A DNA stretch of 64,000 nucleotides from Pseudomonas sivasensis (GCF_013778505.1 NZ_JAAOWU010000022.1:1-64000), one strand, 5' to 3'; positions 16,532 to 30,120 are shown, numbered from the stretch's first letter. Translations and numbers: made by a program. Notes: generated by a model from the letters alone, not told the origin.

Positions 16532-18226
16532 TTAGTGCACCAGCATGCCGGTAAACCAGTAGGCCTGAGCCAGCGTGATCAGCCCGACGATTGTGGCGAA
16601 GAAGAGGCTGTGCTTGAGGGTGAAGCGGAACAGATCGGATTCCTTGCCCACCAGGCCGGTTGCGGCGCAGGCCACTGCGATCGATTGCGGCGAGATCATT
16701 TTGCCGGTGACGCCGCCGCTGGTGTTCGCGGCTACCAATAGGGTGTCGTTGACGCCGATCTGGTGCGCTGTAGTGGCTTGCAGCGAGCTGAACAGGGCGT
16801 TGGACGAAGTGTCGGAGCCCGTCAGGAAAACGCCCAGCCAGCCAAGGAACGGCGAGAAGAACGGGAAGGCTGCACCGGTACCAGCCAATACCAGCGCCAT
16901 GGTCGACGACATGCCGGAGTAGTTGGTGACGAAGGCAAAGGCCAACACCATGCCGATCGACAAGATTGGCCAGCGCAGTTCGTAGAACGTCTCTTTTAAA
17001 GTGGTAAGACCAATCTTGATGTTGATCTTCAGTACTAGCATCGAAATCAGTGCGGAGAAGAAAATCGCGGTACCAGTGGCTGAAATTGGGTCCAGCTTGA
17101 ATACCGCTGGAATGGCAGTCGGGTTGGTCACGATGGGTGCGACCTTGACCACCAGTTGGTCCAGGTGTGGGATCGCGAAGTTGAATACCCAGCTGTACAT
17201 AGAGCCGCCGGCGGCGAACATCGCCTTGAACGGTTTGAGCGTCCAGATAGTGACCAGCACGGTGAGGATCAGGAATGGCGACCAAGCCTTGAAGATCTGC
17301 CCCAGGCTATAAGGCGAGGCGACGGTGCTGCGTGGCAAGCCGAAGCCGCCAACACTGGCGGTAATGGCTACGCCGGAGGTTGCGCCCGCAATCTGCGCGC
17401 CTGCGGTGCGCTTGGGTTGCCAGACTTTCAGGAACAGGGTCAGGGAAATCAGGCTGGCCAAAGCCGAGGTGATGTCCGGCAGTTCCGGGCCGATGAAGTT
17501 GGACGTGAAGTATTGAGTGATGGCAAAGCTCAAGCCAGCGACCAGCGCAGCCGGCCAGGTTTCGCGCACACCGCGCAGGCCATCCATCATAAATACCAGC
17601 CAGAACGGCACGAACAGCGACAACAGGGGCAGCTGGCGTCCGGTCATGGCGCCGATCTTGAAGGCATCGATACCGGTCACTTGCCCGGCAACGATGATCG
17701 GAATCCCCAGGGCGCCAAAGGCAACGGGCGCGGTGTTGGCAATCAGGCACAAGCCGGCTGCGTACAGCGGGTTGAACCCCAGGCCTACCAGCAATGCGGC
17801 GGTAATTGCCACGGGGGCACCGAAACCGGCAGCGCCTTCCAGGAACGCGCCAAAGCAGAAACCGATCAGCAGCACCTGTAAGCGTTGGTCATCGGTGATC
17901 GACAGCACCGAGCTGCGGATGATCTCGAACTGGCCACTCTTGACCGTTAGTTTGTAGAGAAACACCGCCGCGACAATGATCCAGGCAATAGGCCAAAGAC
18001 CGTAGGCGAAGCCGTAGCCAGCAGCGGCCAGCGCCATATCTACTGGCATCTGGAAGGCAAAGATTGCCACCAGTATCGACAGCGCCAACGTGATGCTGCC
18101 GGCCACGTGGCCTTTGAGGCGAAACACGGCCAGGGCCAGGAAGAAAAATACGATCGGAATAACGGCGGCCAATGCGGACAGGCCGAGGCTGCCGAGCGGG
18201 CTGTAAAGCTGTTGCCAGGTTTGCAT
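16532..18226 (-). CDS. lldP: L-lactate permease
   Basis: 564-aa inner-membrane transporter of the LctP family, with about 14 hydrophobic segments and family motifs such as [26 protein letters not shown] and [14 protein letters not shown]. It imports L- and D-lactate (and glycolate in E. coli) with protons. First gene of the lactate operon, transcribed divergently from lldR; the intergenic space has a FadR-type palindrome. Length is normal. Confidence 0.93.
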   Translation of the reverse strand: MQTWQQLYSPLGSLGLSALAAVIPIVFFFLALAVFRLKGHVAGSITLALSILVAIFAFQMPVDMALAAAGYGFAYGLWPIAWIIVAAVFLYKLTVKSGQFEIIRSSVLSITDDQRLQVLLIGFCFGAFLEGAAGFGAPVAITAALLVGLGFNPLYAAGLCLIANTAPVAFGALGIPIIVAGQVTGIDAFKIGAMTGRQLPLLSLFVPFWLVFMMDGLRGVRETWPAALVAGLSFAITQYFTSNFIGPELPDITSALASLISLTLFLKVWQPKRTAGAQIAGATSGVAITASVGGFGLPRSTVASPYSLGQIFKAWSPFLILTVLVTIWTLKPFKAMFAAGGSMYSWVFNFAIPHLDQLVVKVAPIVTNPTAIPAVFKLDPISATGTAIFFSALISMLVLKINIKIGLTTLKETFYELRWPILSIGMVLAFAFVTNYSGMSSTMALVLAGTGAAFPFFSPFLGWLGVFLTGSDTSSNALFSSLQATTAHQIGVNDTLLVAANTSGGVTGKMISPQSIAVACAATGLVGKESDLFRFTLKHSLFFATIVGLITLAQAYWFTGMLVH

Positions 18227-18278
18227 ATGGGGTGGCCCCTAATTGTTGTTGGTCAGGCACTTTTTAGTCGATCTGGAT

Positions 18279-18295
18279 AATTGGTATTACCAATT
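18279..18295. promoter_or_regulatory. LldR operator, perfect palindrome
   Basis: AATTGGTATTACCAATT is a perfect 17-bp palindrome matching the TNGTNNNACNA consensus of FadR-subfamily GntR regulators. It is 53 bp upstream of the lldP start and 192 bp upstream of lldR, so it most directly controls lldP. Repressor release by lactate is inferred from family knowledge. Confidence 0.75.
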
Positions 18296-18487
18296 TACAA
18301 TCGCTGGAGGGTAGGTTAAAAGCCTTCAGGGGATGTGTCAATTTGCCGCTCGCGAAACTTTGGTCGTAGGTCATTGGGTAAGACCATCTGATCGGTTGAA
18401 TCGAAGCTGTTCTGATAGGTGCTGGAAGGGCGGCGATAGGCCAGAATAGAGGGCCCGGCGAGTGGTCGGGATGGTGGAGAGTGAGTT

Positions 18488-19255
18488 ATGGGGTTTGATC
18501 AGGTGCGTCAGCGCCGTTTGTCTGACGATATTGTCGAGCAGCTTGAGGGGATGATCCTTGAGGGCACGCTGAAGTCGGGTGAGCGCTTGCCGGCTGAGCG
18601 CGCTTTGGCTGAGCGGTTTGGCGTGTCGCGTCCGTCGCTGCGGGAGGCCATTCAGAAACTGGCGGCCAAGGGGTTGTTGGTGAGTCGGCAGGGCGGAGGC
18701 AATTATGTTGCCGAGTCACTGGGCTCGACGTTCAGTGATCCGTTGCTACACCTGTTGGAAAACAACCCCGAGGCGCAGCGTGACCTGCTGGAGTTCCGCC
18801 AGACCCTCGAAGCATCCTGTGCTTATTACGCTGCGTTGCGTGCCACCGAGGTCGATCGCGAGCGGCTGACCGCTGCATTCGAGGCGCTGCAGGATTGCTA
18901 TGGCCGCGTTGATGAAGTGAGTCGGGTCGAGGAGGGTGCTGCGGATGCAAGATTTCATCTGGCCATTGCGGAGGCCAGTCATAACGCCGTGTTGCTGCAC
19001 ACCATTCGCGGCCTGTTCGACCTGCTCAAGCGTAACGTGGTGACCAATATTGGCGGCATGTATCAGCAGCGTACGGAAACTCGCGACATGCTGATCAGTC
19101 AGCATCGGGAGTTGTACCTGGCAATTATTGAGGGGCGGGCAGAGCAGGCGCGAGAAGTCTCAACGCGTCATTTGGAATACGTGCAGGAAGTGTTGGCGGA
19201 AGTGCGTCAGGAGGTTCAGCGCGTGGCGCGAGCGGAGCGTCGTAAAGGGATGTAG
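18488..19255 (+). CDS. lldR: GntR-family lactate regulator LldR
   Basis: 255-aa regulator. Residues 8-75 are a GntR winged helix (ERLPAERALAERFGVSRPSLREAIQKLAAKGLLVSRQGGGNYV); the rest is a FadR-type all-helical ligand domain with metal-binding residues (Asp/His in ARFHLAIAEASHN and near QHRELYLAI). It represses the divergent lldP operon and is expected to respond to lactate. ATG 18488 is preceded by GGAGAGTGAG. The next gene, smpB, is convergent. Confidence 0.9.
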   Translation: MGFDQVRQRRLSDDIVEQLEGMILEGTLKSGERLPAERALAERFGVSRPSLREAIQKLAAKGLLVSRQGGGNYVAESLGSTFSDPLLHLLENNPEAQRDLLEFRQTLEASCAYYAALRATEVDRERLTAAFEALQDCYGRVDEVSRVEEGAADARFHLAIAEASHNAVLLHTIRGLFDLLKRNVVTNIGGMYQQRTETRDMLISQHRELYLAIIEGRAEQAREVSTRHLEYVQEVLAEVRQEVQRVARAERRKGM

Positions 19256-19292
19256 CCGGGGGATTTATTCCGAGGCTACATCGTCACAAGGG

Positions 19293-19775
19293 TTACTCTT
19301 CCTTGCCCTTGTTGCGCACAGCGCGATGCAGTTCCCGGTTGGAATCGCGTTCGCGCTCGGTATCACGCTTGTCGTATTCCTTCTTGCCCTTGCCCAGTGC
19401 GATCTCGCACTTGACCAGATGCTTGCTCCAGTACCAGGACAGGCAGATGCAGGCGTAGCCTTTCTGCTGCACGGCAGCGGCGAGCTTTTCCAGTTCGCGT
19501 GCGTTGAGCAATAGTTTGCGCGTGCGCACCGGGTCGGCAATTACGTGGGTGCTCGCAGTGGTCAGCGGGGTGATATGACTGCCCAGCAGCCATGCCTCGC
19601 CATCCTTGAGCAATACGTAGCTGTCGACCAGTTGCAGCTTGCTGGCACGCAGACTTTTTACTTCCCAGCCGGCCAGGACCAGACCAGCCTCGAACCGATG
19701 TTCGATGAAGTAATCGTGTCGCGCCTTTTTATTTTGCGCGATGGTCCCTGTGGGGTGTTTCTTTTGTTTAGCCAT
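19293..19775 (-). CDS. smpB: SsrA-binding protein SmpB
   Basis: 160-aa RNA-binding protein that carries tmRNA to stalled ribosomes. Starts [20 protein letters not shown], with the OB-fold core ([19 protein letters not shown]) and the basic C-terminal tail ([20 protein letters not shown]) that enters the mRNA channel. ATG 19775 was chosen because upstream in-frame codons lack family sequence. It diverges from ratA. Its RNA partner ssrA is about 6 kb away; island insertion did not separate them. Confidence 0.95.
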   Translation of the reverse strand: MAKQKKHPTGTIAQNKKARHDYFIEHRFEAGLVLAGWEVKSLRASKLQLVDSYVLLKDGEAWLLGSHITPLTTASTHVIADPVRTRKLLLNARELEKLAAAVQQKGYACICLSWYWSKHLVKCEIALGKGKKEYDKRDTERERDSNRELHRAVRNKGKEE

Positions 19776-19943
19776 AGGGGCGGCATTATAGGGAGTTGCG
19801 AGCGTGTCGGCTACGGTCAACCTACGTGCTTGAGCGTGTTGGTCGAATCCCGGACAATGCTGGCAGTTCTTTGGTTTTTTTCTCTCGCGGAACGAGCTGT
19901 TCTTTCGCGATGTTTGCCGCTCAGCTGTGGAAATAACGCGCAC

Positions 19944-20378
19944 ATGACGACGCATATTCAACGTTCGGCCCTGCTGCCCTATCCGGCGCAGGCGCTCTAT
20001 GACCTGGTCAACGACGTGGCGCGTTACCCGGAATTCCTGCCTTGGTGTTCAACGGCTGAGGTGCTTGAAAGCACTGATGAGCACATGGTCGCCAGTGTCG
20101 GTGTGGCGAAAGGTGGGTTGGGCCAGCACTTTGTCACGCGCAATGTGTTGGTGCCGGGCAAGTCCATTGAAATGAATCTGCAGGAAGGCCCCTTTACCCA
20201 GTTACACGGTATCTGGGTATTCAAGGCGCTGACCGACAAGGCCTGCAAGATCAGCTTGGACCTGTCGTTTGATTACGCTGGCCCGCTTGTGCGGGCGACA
20301 TTGGGGCCATTGTTCAATCAGGCGGCCAATACGCTGGTAGATGCGTTCTGTCAGCGGGCCAAGCAACTGCATGGTTGA
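19944..20378 (+). CDS. ratA: RatA/COQ10-type START-domain protein
   Basis: 144-aa START/polyketide-cyclase-fold protein ([29 protein letters not shown]). In E. coli RatA was reported to bind 50S subunits; relatives act in ubiquinone handling, so the role in pseudomonads is open. ATG 19944. It overlaps ratB by 8 nt and is divergent from smpB, a conserved neighbourhood. Confidence 0.88.
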   Translation: MTTHIQRSALLPYPAQALYDLVNDVARYPEFLPWCSTAEVLESTDEHMVASVGVAKGGLGQHFVTRNVLVPGKSIEMNLQEGPFTQLHGIWVFKALTDKACKISLDLSFDYAGPLVRATLGPLFNQAANTLVDAFCQRAKQLHG

Positions 20379-20673
20379 GATTGAGGTGGTATACGCTGCC
20401 CTAGATCAGCAGGTCTTGCTGGCGGTAACGGTGGCTTCGGGTACCAGTCTGCGAGGGGCGGTGCAGGCGTCAGGAATTGCAGTGCGGTTTCCCGAGTTGG
20501 ATCTGGCTGATTGTCCTTTGGGGATATTCGGTAAGGTTGTCGCCGACGCTGAAGCGCGCGTTGTGCAATCGGGTGATCGCATTGAGATCTATCGCCCTTT
20601 GCTCGTCGACCCTAAAGAGGTGCGAAGGCTGCGTGCCGCCAAGGCGGCGTTGATCAAGCAGCAGAACTCATAA
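20371..20673 (+). CDS. ratB: RnfH-family ubiquitin-like protein (RatB)
   Basis: 100-aa beta-grasp (ubiquitin-like) protein of the RnfH family, starting [19 protein letters not shown]; the segment GDRIEIYRPLLVDPKEVRRLRA is diagnostic. Function unknown; it is always beside ratA. The start lies within the last codons of ratA (8-nt overlap). A strong shared terminator follows. Confidence 0.88.
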   Translation: MVEIEVVYAALDQQVLLAVTVASGTSLRGAVQASGIAVRFPELDLADCPLGIFGKVVADAEARVVQSGDRIEIYRPLLVDPKEVRRLRAAKAALIKQQNS

Positions 20674-20694
20674 GATTGCTAATCATCAGGCAAC

Positions 20695-20721
20695 AAAAAG
20701 CCCGGCGTGCCGGGCTTTTTT
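20695..20721. terminator. Bidirectional terminator between ratB and bamE
   Basis: AAAAAGCCCGGC, loop GT, GCCGGGCTTTTT with T-runs on both strands, between convergent genes. Confidence 0.9.
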
Positions 20722-20736
20722 GTAGGTGCCGCAATG

Positions 20737-21264
20737 TTACTGCGGGCTGGTGTCCAGCGGCTGAGGCGTCGGTACCGGAACGGTTTCCACTCCGTCGACG
20801 TCCTTCTGGATCTTGTCGAGCAACGAGCCTGGCTTCGCTGGCACTTCGGATTTCGGCTTCTCGCTTTCCTGCGCAGGTGCAGTCACGTTGGTGCCGTTGT
20901 CTTTACCTAGCAGGGCTTCATCTCGGCTTACGCCAGGCATGAAGTCACCCGACAGGCTGACAAGCTGGTCATTGCCATTGAAAATGACGCTGACACGTTC
21001 CTGTTGGCGTTCACCGCCACCAGGCTGCAGGCTGTAGAGATAATCCCAGCGATCGGCGTGGAAAGTGTCGGTCAGCAGGGGGTTGCCCATAATAAACCGT
21101 ACTTGCCGTCGGGTCATTCCCGGGCGTAACTGGTCTATCATGTCCTGCGTGACGACATTGCCCTGCTGGATGTCGATTTTGTAAACCCCGGGGAATGAAC
21201 AACCGGCGAGTGCGAGCAGTCCCACAAAGGTGAAACTGGTTAGCAAGAGCTTGGTGTTTTGCAT
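20737..21264 (-). CDS. bamE: Outer-membrane assembly lipoprotein BamE
   Basis: 175-aa lipoprotein of the BAM complex (formerly SmpA/OmlA). Lipobox LALAGC places the lipidated cysteine at residue 22. The BamE domain is residues about 30-110 ([42 protein letters not shown]). A Pro/Glu-rich tail longer than in E. coli follows (residues 125-175). It is divergent from fur with about 100 bp between, as in other pseudomonads. Confidence 0.94.
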   Translation of the reverse strand: MQNTKLLLTSFTFVGLLALAGCSFPGVYKIDIQQGNVVTQDMIDQLRPGMTRRQVRFIMGNPLLTDTFHADRWDYLYSLQPGGGERQQERVSVIFNGNDQLVSLSGDFMPGVSRDEALLGKDNGTNVTAPAQESEKPKSEVPAKPGSLLDKIQKDVDGVETVPVPTPQPLDTSPQ

Positions 21265-21362
21265 CGGTGGGCGACTTCCACTATCTTGGCTGGGACAACG
21301 TAAACGCCGATCATACCCGTATTAAGAGAAGCTGCGAAGCAGCATCCGCGAGAAAGCTAACC

Positions 21363-21767
21363 ATGGTTGAAAATAGCGAACTACGCAAAGCCGGTCTTAA
21401 AGTGACTCTGCCACGAGTCAAGATTCTACAAATGCTCGATTCTGCTGAGCAGCGCCACATGAGTGCCGAGGATGTTTACAAGGCGCTGATGGAGTCTAAC
21501 GAGGACGTCGGCCTGGCCACGGTTTACCGTGTACTGACCCAGTTTGAAGCCGCAGGGCTGGTGGTTCGTCATAATTTCGACGGCGGTCATGCAGTGTTCG
21601 AATTGGCCGACGGTGGTCATCATGACCATATGGTTGACCTAGATACCAATGAGGTTATCGAGTTCACTAGCCCAGAGATCGAAGCGCTGCAGCATAAGAT
21701 TGCTGAGGAGCATGGCTTCGATTTGGTTGACCACAATCTCGTGTTGTACATCCGTAAGAAAAAGTAA
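21363..21767 (+). CDS. fur: Ferric uptake regulator Fur
   Basis: 134-aa iron-responsive repressor, the usual pseudomonad length. N-terminal winged helix (LKVTLPRVKILQMLD...DVGLATVYRVLTQFEAAGLV) and C-terminal metal/dimer domain with the His cluster GGHHDHMVDLD and HGFDLVDHNLVLYIRKKK. The position after HHDHMV that is Cys in the P. aeruginosa protein, as I recall it, is Asp here, so this Fur has no cysteine at all; pseudomonad Fur does not need the CxxC zinc site. ATG 21363. Confidence 0.97.
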   Translation: MVENSELRKAGLKVTLPRVKILQMLDSAEQRHMSAEDVYKALMESNEDVGLATVYRVLTQFEAAGLVVRHNFDGGHAVFELADGGHHDHMVDLDTNEVIEFTSPEIEALQHKIAEEHGFDLVDHNLVLYIRKKK

Positions 21768-21799
21768 AAATCGATGCAGATTCGCTCTGCAAAACGATT

Positions 21800-21823
21800 G
21801 AAGGCGACCCTAGGGTCGCCTTC
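21800..21823. terminator. Palindromic terminator between fur and recN
   Basis: A 24-bp perfect palindrome (GAAGGCGACC, CTAG centre, GGTCGCCTTC) between the convergent genes; TGCTTTCT follows. Confidence 0.75.
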
Positions 21824-21851
21824 GTGCTTTCTACATAAGGAAAAGTCTTGG

Positions 21852-23525
21852 TCAGGCCTTGGTGGTTACGACCATCTTCTTAGCGTGTGCTAAAGACTCT
21901 TTAGTCAGGTCGATACCCCCGAGCATTCGGGCCACTTCTTCAACGCGTTCCGACTTGCTCAGCTTAGATACTGCCGTGTGTGTCGCATCGCTTCCTCTTA
22001 CCTTGTGCACAAATAAGTGTTGATGCCCCTGGGCTGCTACTTGTGGCAAGTGAGTGACCGTCAGTACCTGCCCTCGATCTCCCAGGCGACGCAGCAACTG
22101 GCCAACAATCTCCGCGGTAGGGCCGCCGATGCCTACGTCAACCTCATCGAACACGAGCGTAGGTACCCGGGATGTTTGCGCAGTAATCACCTGGATCGCC
22201 AGGCTGATACGCGACAGCTCGCCACCGGACGCCACTTTTGCAAGCGCCTTGAGCGGCTGCCCTGGGTTGGCGCTGACCAATAGCTCAACCTGCTCCAGGC
22301 CGTGTGGCTGCAACTCAGTAGTGGTGTTGGCGCGCAATTCAATGGTGAAGCGCCCGCCCGGCATCCCCAGGCGCTGGATTTCCTGCTCAACGGCATCTGC
22401 CAGACTGCTGGCGGCCTGTTGGCGCAGCTCGCTCAGTTCGCGGGCCTTTTCCTGGTAATGGCGGGCAAAAGAGCCGAGCTCTTCGCCTAGTCGCTCGATG
22501 GATTCGTCATTCGCGTTCAGCGTCTCGATTTCATCCAGCAGCTTTTGCTGCATGGTTGCTACTTCAGTGGGTTGGATTCGATGTTTGCGCGCCAGGGTGT
22601 AGATGGTGTCAAGACGCTCTTCTATTTCCTGCAGGCGCGCCGGGTCGGCGTCGAAATGATCCAGGAAGCGGTTGAGCTCGCCTACTGCTTCTTCTACTTG
22701 GATTTGCGCACTGGTCAGTAGGGTTGTGGCTTCACTTAATGAGCCCGAAGCGCTGTTAACGCTGGACAATCTGTTTAGGCTCGCCGTGAGCGCATTGAGC
22801 ACGTTGCCGGAGTCGCTCTCACTGCACTGCTCAACCACTTGGCGGCAGATACCCAGCAGGGTTTCGGCGTTGGTGAGGTTCTTGTGTTCCTGCTCCAGTT
22901 GTTCGAGCTCAGTTTCTCCAAGACCCAGGCTTTCCAGTTCTTCAAGTTGATAGCTGAGCAGTTGGTGGCGAGCGCGCTGCTCGTCGCCGGAGTTCGACAG
23001 TCGCTCCAGCTCCTGGCGAGTCTGGCGCCAGCGCTGGGCAGCCAGTTGTACTTGCCGGGCAAGGTCGGTGGCGCCGGCGTATTCGTCGAGCAGGCGGCGG
23101 TGGGTATCGGTTTTGAGCAGGGACTGGTGCTCATGCTGGCTATGAATGTCTATCAGCAGTTCACCCAGGGCTTTCAAGTCGCCGAGGGGGCAGGGCGTTC
23201 CATTGATATAGCCGCGCGAGCGTCCTTCGGCAGTGATGACGCGGCGCAGGATACATGGGCCGTCATTATTGAGGTCGCGCTCGGCTAGCCAGACTTCGGC
23301 TTCGGGGATATCGGCGAGGTCGAAGGTGGCCAGGATGTCGGCCTTGTCCGCCCCTGGGCGCACTACGCCACTATCGGCTCGGTCGCCCAGGGTCAGGCCC
23401 AATGCGTCGAGCATGATCGATTTGCCGGCGCCGGTTTCGCCTGTGATTACGCTCATCCCGCGATCCAGTTCGAGATCCAGATGTTCAACGATGGCGTAGT
23501 TATGTACGGACAGGTGCACGAGCAT
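21852..23525 (-). CDS. recN: DNA repair protein RecN
   Basis: 557-aa SMC-like ATPase for double-strand break repair. Walker A GETGAGKSIML near the N-terminus, long central coiled coil (residues about 160-370), signature region GGELSRISLA, Walker B PTLVFDEVDVGIGG and the late HLPQVAAQ loop. Full length. It diverges from the grpE-dnaK-dnaJ operon, with the sigma-32 promoter of grpE in the intergenic region. I see no convincing LexA box there, but did not check it exhaustively. Confidence 0.95.
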   Translation of the reverse strand: MLVHLSVHNYAIVEHLDLELDRGMSVITGETGAGKSIMLDALGLTLGDRADSGVVRPGADKADILATFDLADIPEAEVWLAERDLNNDGPCILRRVITAEGRSRGYINGTPCPLGDLKALGELLIDIHSQHEHQSLLKTDTHRRLLDEYAGATDLARQVQLAAQRWRQTRQELERLSNSGDEQRARHQLLSYQLEELESLGLGETELEQLEQEHKNLTNAETLLGICRQVVEQCSESDSGNVLNALTASLNRLSSVNSASGSLSEATTLLTSAQIQVEEAVGELNRFLDHFDADPARLQEIEERLDTIYTLARKHRIQPTEVATMQQKLLDEIETLNANDESIERLGEELGSFARHYQEKARELSELRQQAASSLADAVEQEIQRLGMPGGRFTIELRANTTTELQPHGLEQVELLVSANPGQPLKALAKVASGGELSRISLAIQVITAQTSRVPTLVFDEVDVGIGGPTAEIVGQLLRRLGDRGQVLTVTHLPQVAAQGHQHLFVHKVRGSDATHTAVSKLSKSERVEEVARMLGGIDLTKESLAHAKKMVVTTKA

Positions 23526-23698
23526 GAAGGCCGCTCCCAGGCTTTAGGTCTGGTTATTTATACAGTGTTTTGTTTGGGGCTGACAATCCTGATGCTTAGC
23601 TCGATTTGCTCGGTCGAGCAGGTTTTTTAGCGCAAAGAAGAATGGTGGTGCGGGAATTGATCTGTGGCAGGCGAAAGACTTTTGGTAACGCCTGCGCC

Positions 23699-23726
23699 CT
23701 TGAACCTGGAAATTGTGGCCCCATAT
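23699..23726 (+). promoter_or_regulatory. Sigma-32 heat-shock promoter of grpE
   Basis: CTTGAAC at 23699-23705, 13 bp, CCCCATAT at 23719-23726. Both hexamers fit the RpoH consensus (CTTGAAA, CCCCATnT). It is about 54 bp upstream of the grpE start. Confidence 0.85.
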
Positions 23727-23779
23727 ACCGGAACAGAAGCGCGAGTTGAGTTCGCGCATGATTTTGAAAGGAGAAATCT

Positions 23780-24340
23780 ATGGCTGACGAACAGACGCAG
23801 GATACGCAAACTCCAGACGCCAATTCGGCTGCCGGTGATGAACTGGCAACTCGTGTGCAAGTGCTCGAAGAGCAGTTGGCCGCTGCGCAGGATCAGTCGT
23901 TGCGTGTCGCCGCCGATCTGCAGAACGTCCGCCGCCGTGCCGAGCAGGATGTAGAAAAGGCTCACAAATTCGCGCTGGAAAAATTCGCCAATGACTTGCT
24001 GCCGATCATCGACAGCCTGGAGCGTGGTCTTGAATTGTCTAATCCGGATGACGAAAACATCCGCCCGATGCGCGAAGGTATTGAGCTGACCTTGAAAATG
24101 TTTCAGGACACTCTGAAGCGTTATCAGCTTGAAGCCATCGATCCGCAAGGCGGCGAACCGTTCAATGCTGAGCATCACCAGGCTATGGCCATGCAGGAAA
24201 GCCATGATCTGGAACCTAATAGTGTGTTGAAAGTGTTCCAGAAGGGTTATCAGCTCAACGGCCGTCTGCTGCGTCCGGCAATGGTAGTGGTGAGCAAGGC
24301 TCCTGCACCGGTTGCACCTTCTATTGATGAGCAGGCTTGA
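23780..24340 (+). CDS. grpE: Nucleotide exchange factor GrpE
   Basis: 186-aa co-chaperone that releases ADP from DnaK. N-terminal long coiled helix (residues about 25-90: [33 protein letters not shown]), then the four-helix/beta-wing head with [10 protein letters not shown] and [30 protein letters not shown] 23780 with AAAGGAGAA upstream. First gene of the grpE-dnaK-dnaJ cluster. Confidence 0.96.
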   Translation: MADEQTQDTQTPDANSAAGDELATRVQVLEEQLAAAQDQSLRVAADLQNVRRRAEQDVEKAHKFALEKFANDLLPIIDSLERGLELSNPDDENIRPMREGIELTLKMFQDTLKRYQLEAIDPQGGEPFNAEHHQAMAMQESHDLEPNSVLKVFQKGYQLNGRLLRPAMVVVSKAPAPVAPSIDEQA

Positions 24341-24442
24341 AATCCGCCGCAAGGCCCCCATCTATAAGTCAAGCGTTTAAGTGCTACCGCAGTTAGCCAC
24401 CACTGCTGCGGCAACCAAATTCAAGTTTCGGGAGAGTAAATC

Positions 24443-26359
<1,917 letters not shown>

Positions 26360-26677
26360 GTTGGTCGCCCGGTTGACCGCTATCAAGCGGTGACTGGTAG
26401 GATGTCGCCGCGCGGGAGCTTGCTCCCGCGTTGGCGTGTCTGGGGTATGTGAATTTTTACAGCATGCGACAACGCTCGGATGCTGGCGGTGTGATCGGGA
26501 ATGCTCCTGCTTTCCGATCAATAAATACCGCTTTTTTGGCCGGGTCCCTGGCTAAAAAGTAGTAATGACCAGGATCGTTGAATTGACGTGAGTTGGGTCC
26601 GGGCCTGTATTGGGGCTCAACGAGTTTAGTCGGGCTCAGGAGGGTCTGGCTGAACGTCCTTAAGAGTGCAAAGACTT
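26360..26677 (+). other. dnaK-dnaJ intergenic region with several hairpins
   Basis: 318 bp without a gene. It has a perfect hairpin at 26411-26430 (CGCGGGAGC-tt-GCTCCCGCG), resembling pseudomonad REP cores; a hairpin at 26492-26520 closed by TGATCGG and CCGATCA; and an imperfect one at 26531-26559 beginning CTTTTTTGGCC. These could lower dnaJ expression relative to dnaK through RNA processing or partial termination. Confidence 0.55.
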
Positions 26678-28619
<1,942 letters not shown>

Positions 28620-28628
28620 TCAGTAGCT

Positions 28629-28666
28629 AAAACGGGGTCTCAGGATTATCCTAAGGCCCCGTTTTT
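28629..28666 (+). terminator. dapB terminator
   Basis: AAAACGGGG and CCCCGTTTTT close a stem whose interior (about 19 nt) can pair partly; T-run at the end. It lies 10 bp after the dapB stop. Confidence 0.8.
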
Positions 28667-28759
28667 ACCCGCTAAGCGACTTCCTGTCGCATTCTCCTGC
28701 CTTTAAGGCTCATTAGCGGTGGACCAAAAAAGCCTTTTTCTGTAAGCTACAGCTTTAGT

Positions 28760-28882
28760 GTGTCCACTAAAAGCGCGCAGAATAATTCAGTGAAGAAGCG
28801 GGGTGACGTGTCCATACGTCACTCCGCTTTTTTACAACCTGCGATCGCCCTTTCAGGCTTTATTTACGGGAGGTCTTCTTGA
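28760..28882 (+). CDS. Candidate 40-codon leader ORF of carA
   Basis: An open frame from GTG 28760 to TGA 28880-28882. Its stop overlaps the TTG start of carA (TTGA). The intrinsic terminator at 28796-28833 is inside it, so ribosomes in the leader would open the hairpin. No good Shine-Dalgarno precedes the GTG, and other GTG codons are possible starts. The arrangement suggests attenuation or translational coupling; it may also be chance. Confidence 0.35.
   Translation: MSTKSAQNNSVKKRGDVSIRHSAFLQPAIALSGFIYGRSS
28796..28833 (+). terminator. Terminator/attenuator in the carA leader
   Basis: A 14-bp stem (28796-28809 with 28816-28829, one G-U), loop GTCCAT, then TTTTTT. It is 46 bp upstream of carA and separate from the dapB terminator, so it can only act on transcripts that start upstream of carA or read through from dapB. 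Confidence 0.75.
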
Positions 28883-30015
28883 CTAAGCCAGCCATACTCG
28901 CCCTTGCTGATGGCAGCATTTTTCGCGGCGAAGCCATTGGAGCCGACGGTCAAACCGTTGGAGAGGTGGTGTTTAACACCGCCATGACCGGCTATCAGGA
29001 AATCCTTACCGATCCTTCCTACGCCCAGCAAATCGTTACCCTGACCTATCCGCACATCGGCAATACCGGTACCACACCGGAAGACGTCGAGTCTGATCGT
29101 GTATGGTCGGCCGGCCTGGTCATTCGTGACCTGCCACTGGTTGCGAGCAACTGGCGTAACACGATGTCGCTGTCGGATTACCTGAAAGCCAATAACGTCG
29201 TGGCGATCGCCGGTATCGATACGCGTCGCCTCACACGCATCCTGCGTGAAAAAGGCTCGCAGAATGGCTGCATCATGGTCGGTGACAATATTTCCGAAGA
29301 AGCGGCGATTGCCGCGGCGCAAGGCTTCCCAGGCCTGAAAGGCATGGACCTGGCGAAAGTCGTCAGCACCAAGGAGCAGTACGAGTGGCGCTCTACGGTC
29401 TGGGACTTGAAGACCGATAGCCACGAGACCATCGACGCGGCTGACCTGCCTTATCACGTGGTCGCTTACGACTACGGCGTTAAATACAACATCCTGCGCA
29501 TGCTGGTTGAGCGCGGTTGCCGCGTGACCGTTGTTCCTGCGCAAACCCCGGCCAGCGATGTTCTGGCCCTGCAACCGGACGGTGTGTTCCTGTCCAACGG
29601 CCCGGGTGACCCGGAGCCTTGCGACTATGCCATCCAGGCCATCAAGGAAGTGCTGGAAACCGAGATTCCGGTATTCGGTATCTGCCTGGGCCACCAGCTG
29701 TTGGCGTTGGCCTCCGGTGCCAAGACTCTGAAAATGGGTCATGGCCATCACGGTGCCAACCACCCTGTGCAGGACTTGGATACAGGCGTTGTGATGATCA
29801 CCAGTCAGAACCACGGGTTTGCGGTGGATGAAGCGACCTTGCCGGGCAACGTCCGGGCAATTCACAAGTCGCTGTTCGACGGTTCCCTTCAAGGCATCGA
29901 ACGCACCGACAAAAGCGCGTTCAGCTTCCAGGGCCATCCTGAAGCCAGCCCGGGCCCGAACGACGTAGCGCCGCTGTTCGACCGTTTCATTAATGAGATG
30001 GCCAAGCGACGCTGA
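28879..30015 (+). CDS. carA: Carbamoyl-phosphate synthase small subunit
   Basis: 378-aa glutaminase subunit. It hydrolyses glutamine and channels ammonia to CarB for arginine and pyrimidine synthesis. The C-terminal class I amidotransferase domain has nucleophile Cys in [10 protein letters not shown] and the His-Glu pair in [11 protein letters not shown]. Start is TTG 28879, with GGGAGGT at good spacing and no nearby ATG before family sequence [12 protein letters not shown]. Confidence 0.95.
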   Translation: MTKPAILALADGSIFRGEAIGADGQTVGEVVFNTAMTGYQEILTDPSYAQQIVTLTYPHIGNTGTTPEDVESDRVWSAGLVIRDLPLVASNWRNTMSLSDYLKANNVVAIAGIDTRRLTRILREKGSQNGCIMVGDNISEEAAIAAAQGFPGLKGMDLAKVVSTKEQYEWRSTVWDLKTDSHETIDAADLPYHVVAYDYGVKYNILRMLVERGCRVTVVPAQTPASDVLALQPDGVFLSNGPGDPEPCDYAIQAIKEVLETEIPVFGICLGHQLLALASGAKTLKMGHGHHGANHPVQDLDTGVVMITSQNHGFAVDEATLPGNVRAIHKSLFDGSLQGIERTDKSAFSFQGHPEASPGPNDVAPLFDRFINEMAKRR

Positions 30016-30120
30016 CTGAGCGGCCTGCGGGCGGCCCCGAAACCCGGTGGCCCCCGCAGGTTCTTCAAAGATTGTTCAAGACGGCTTGCCGATTGACCTG
30101 CGGATTTGAGTGACAAACCC

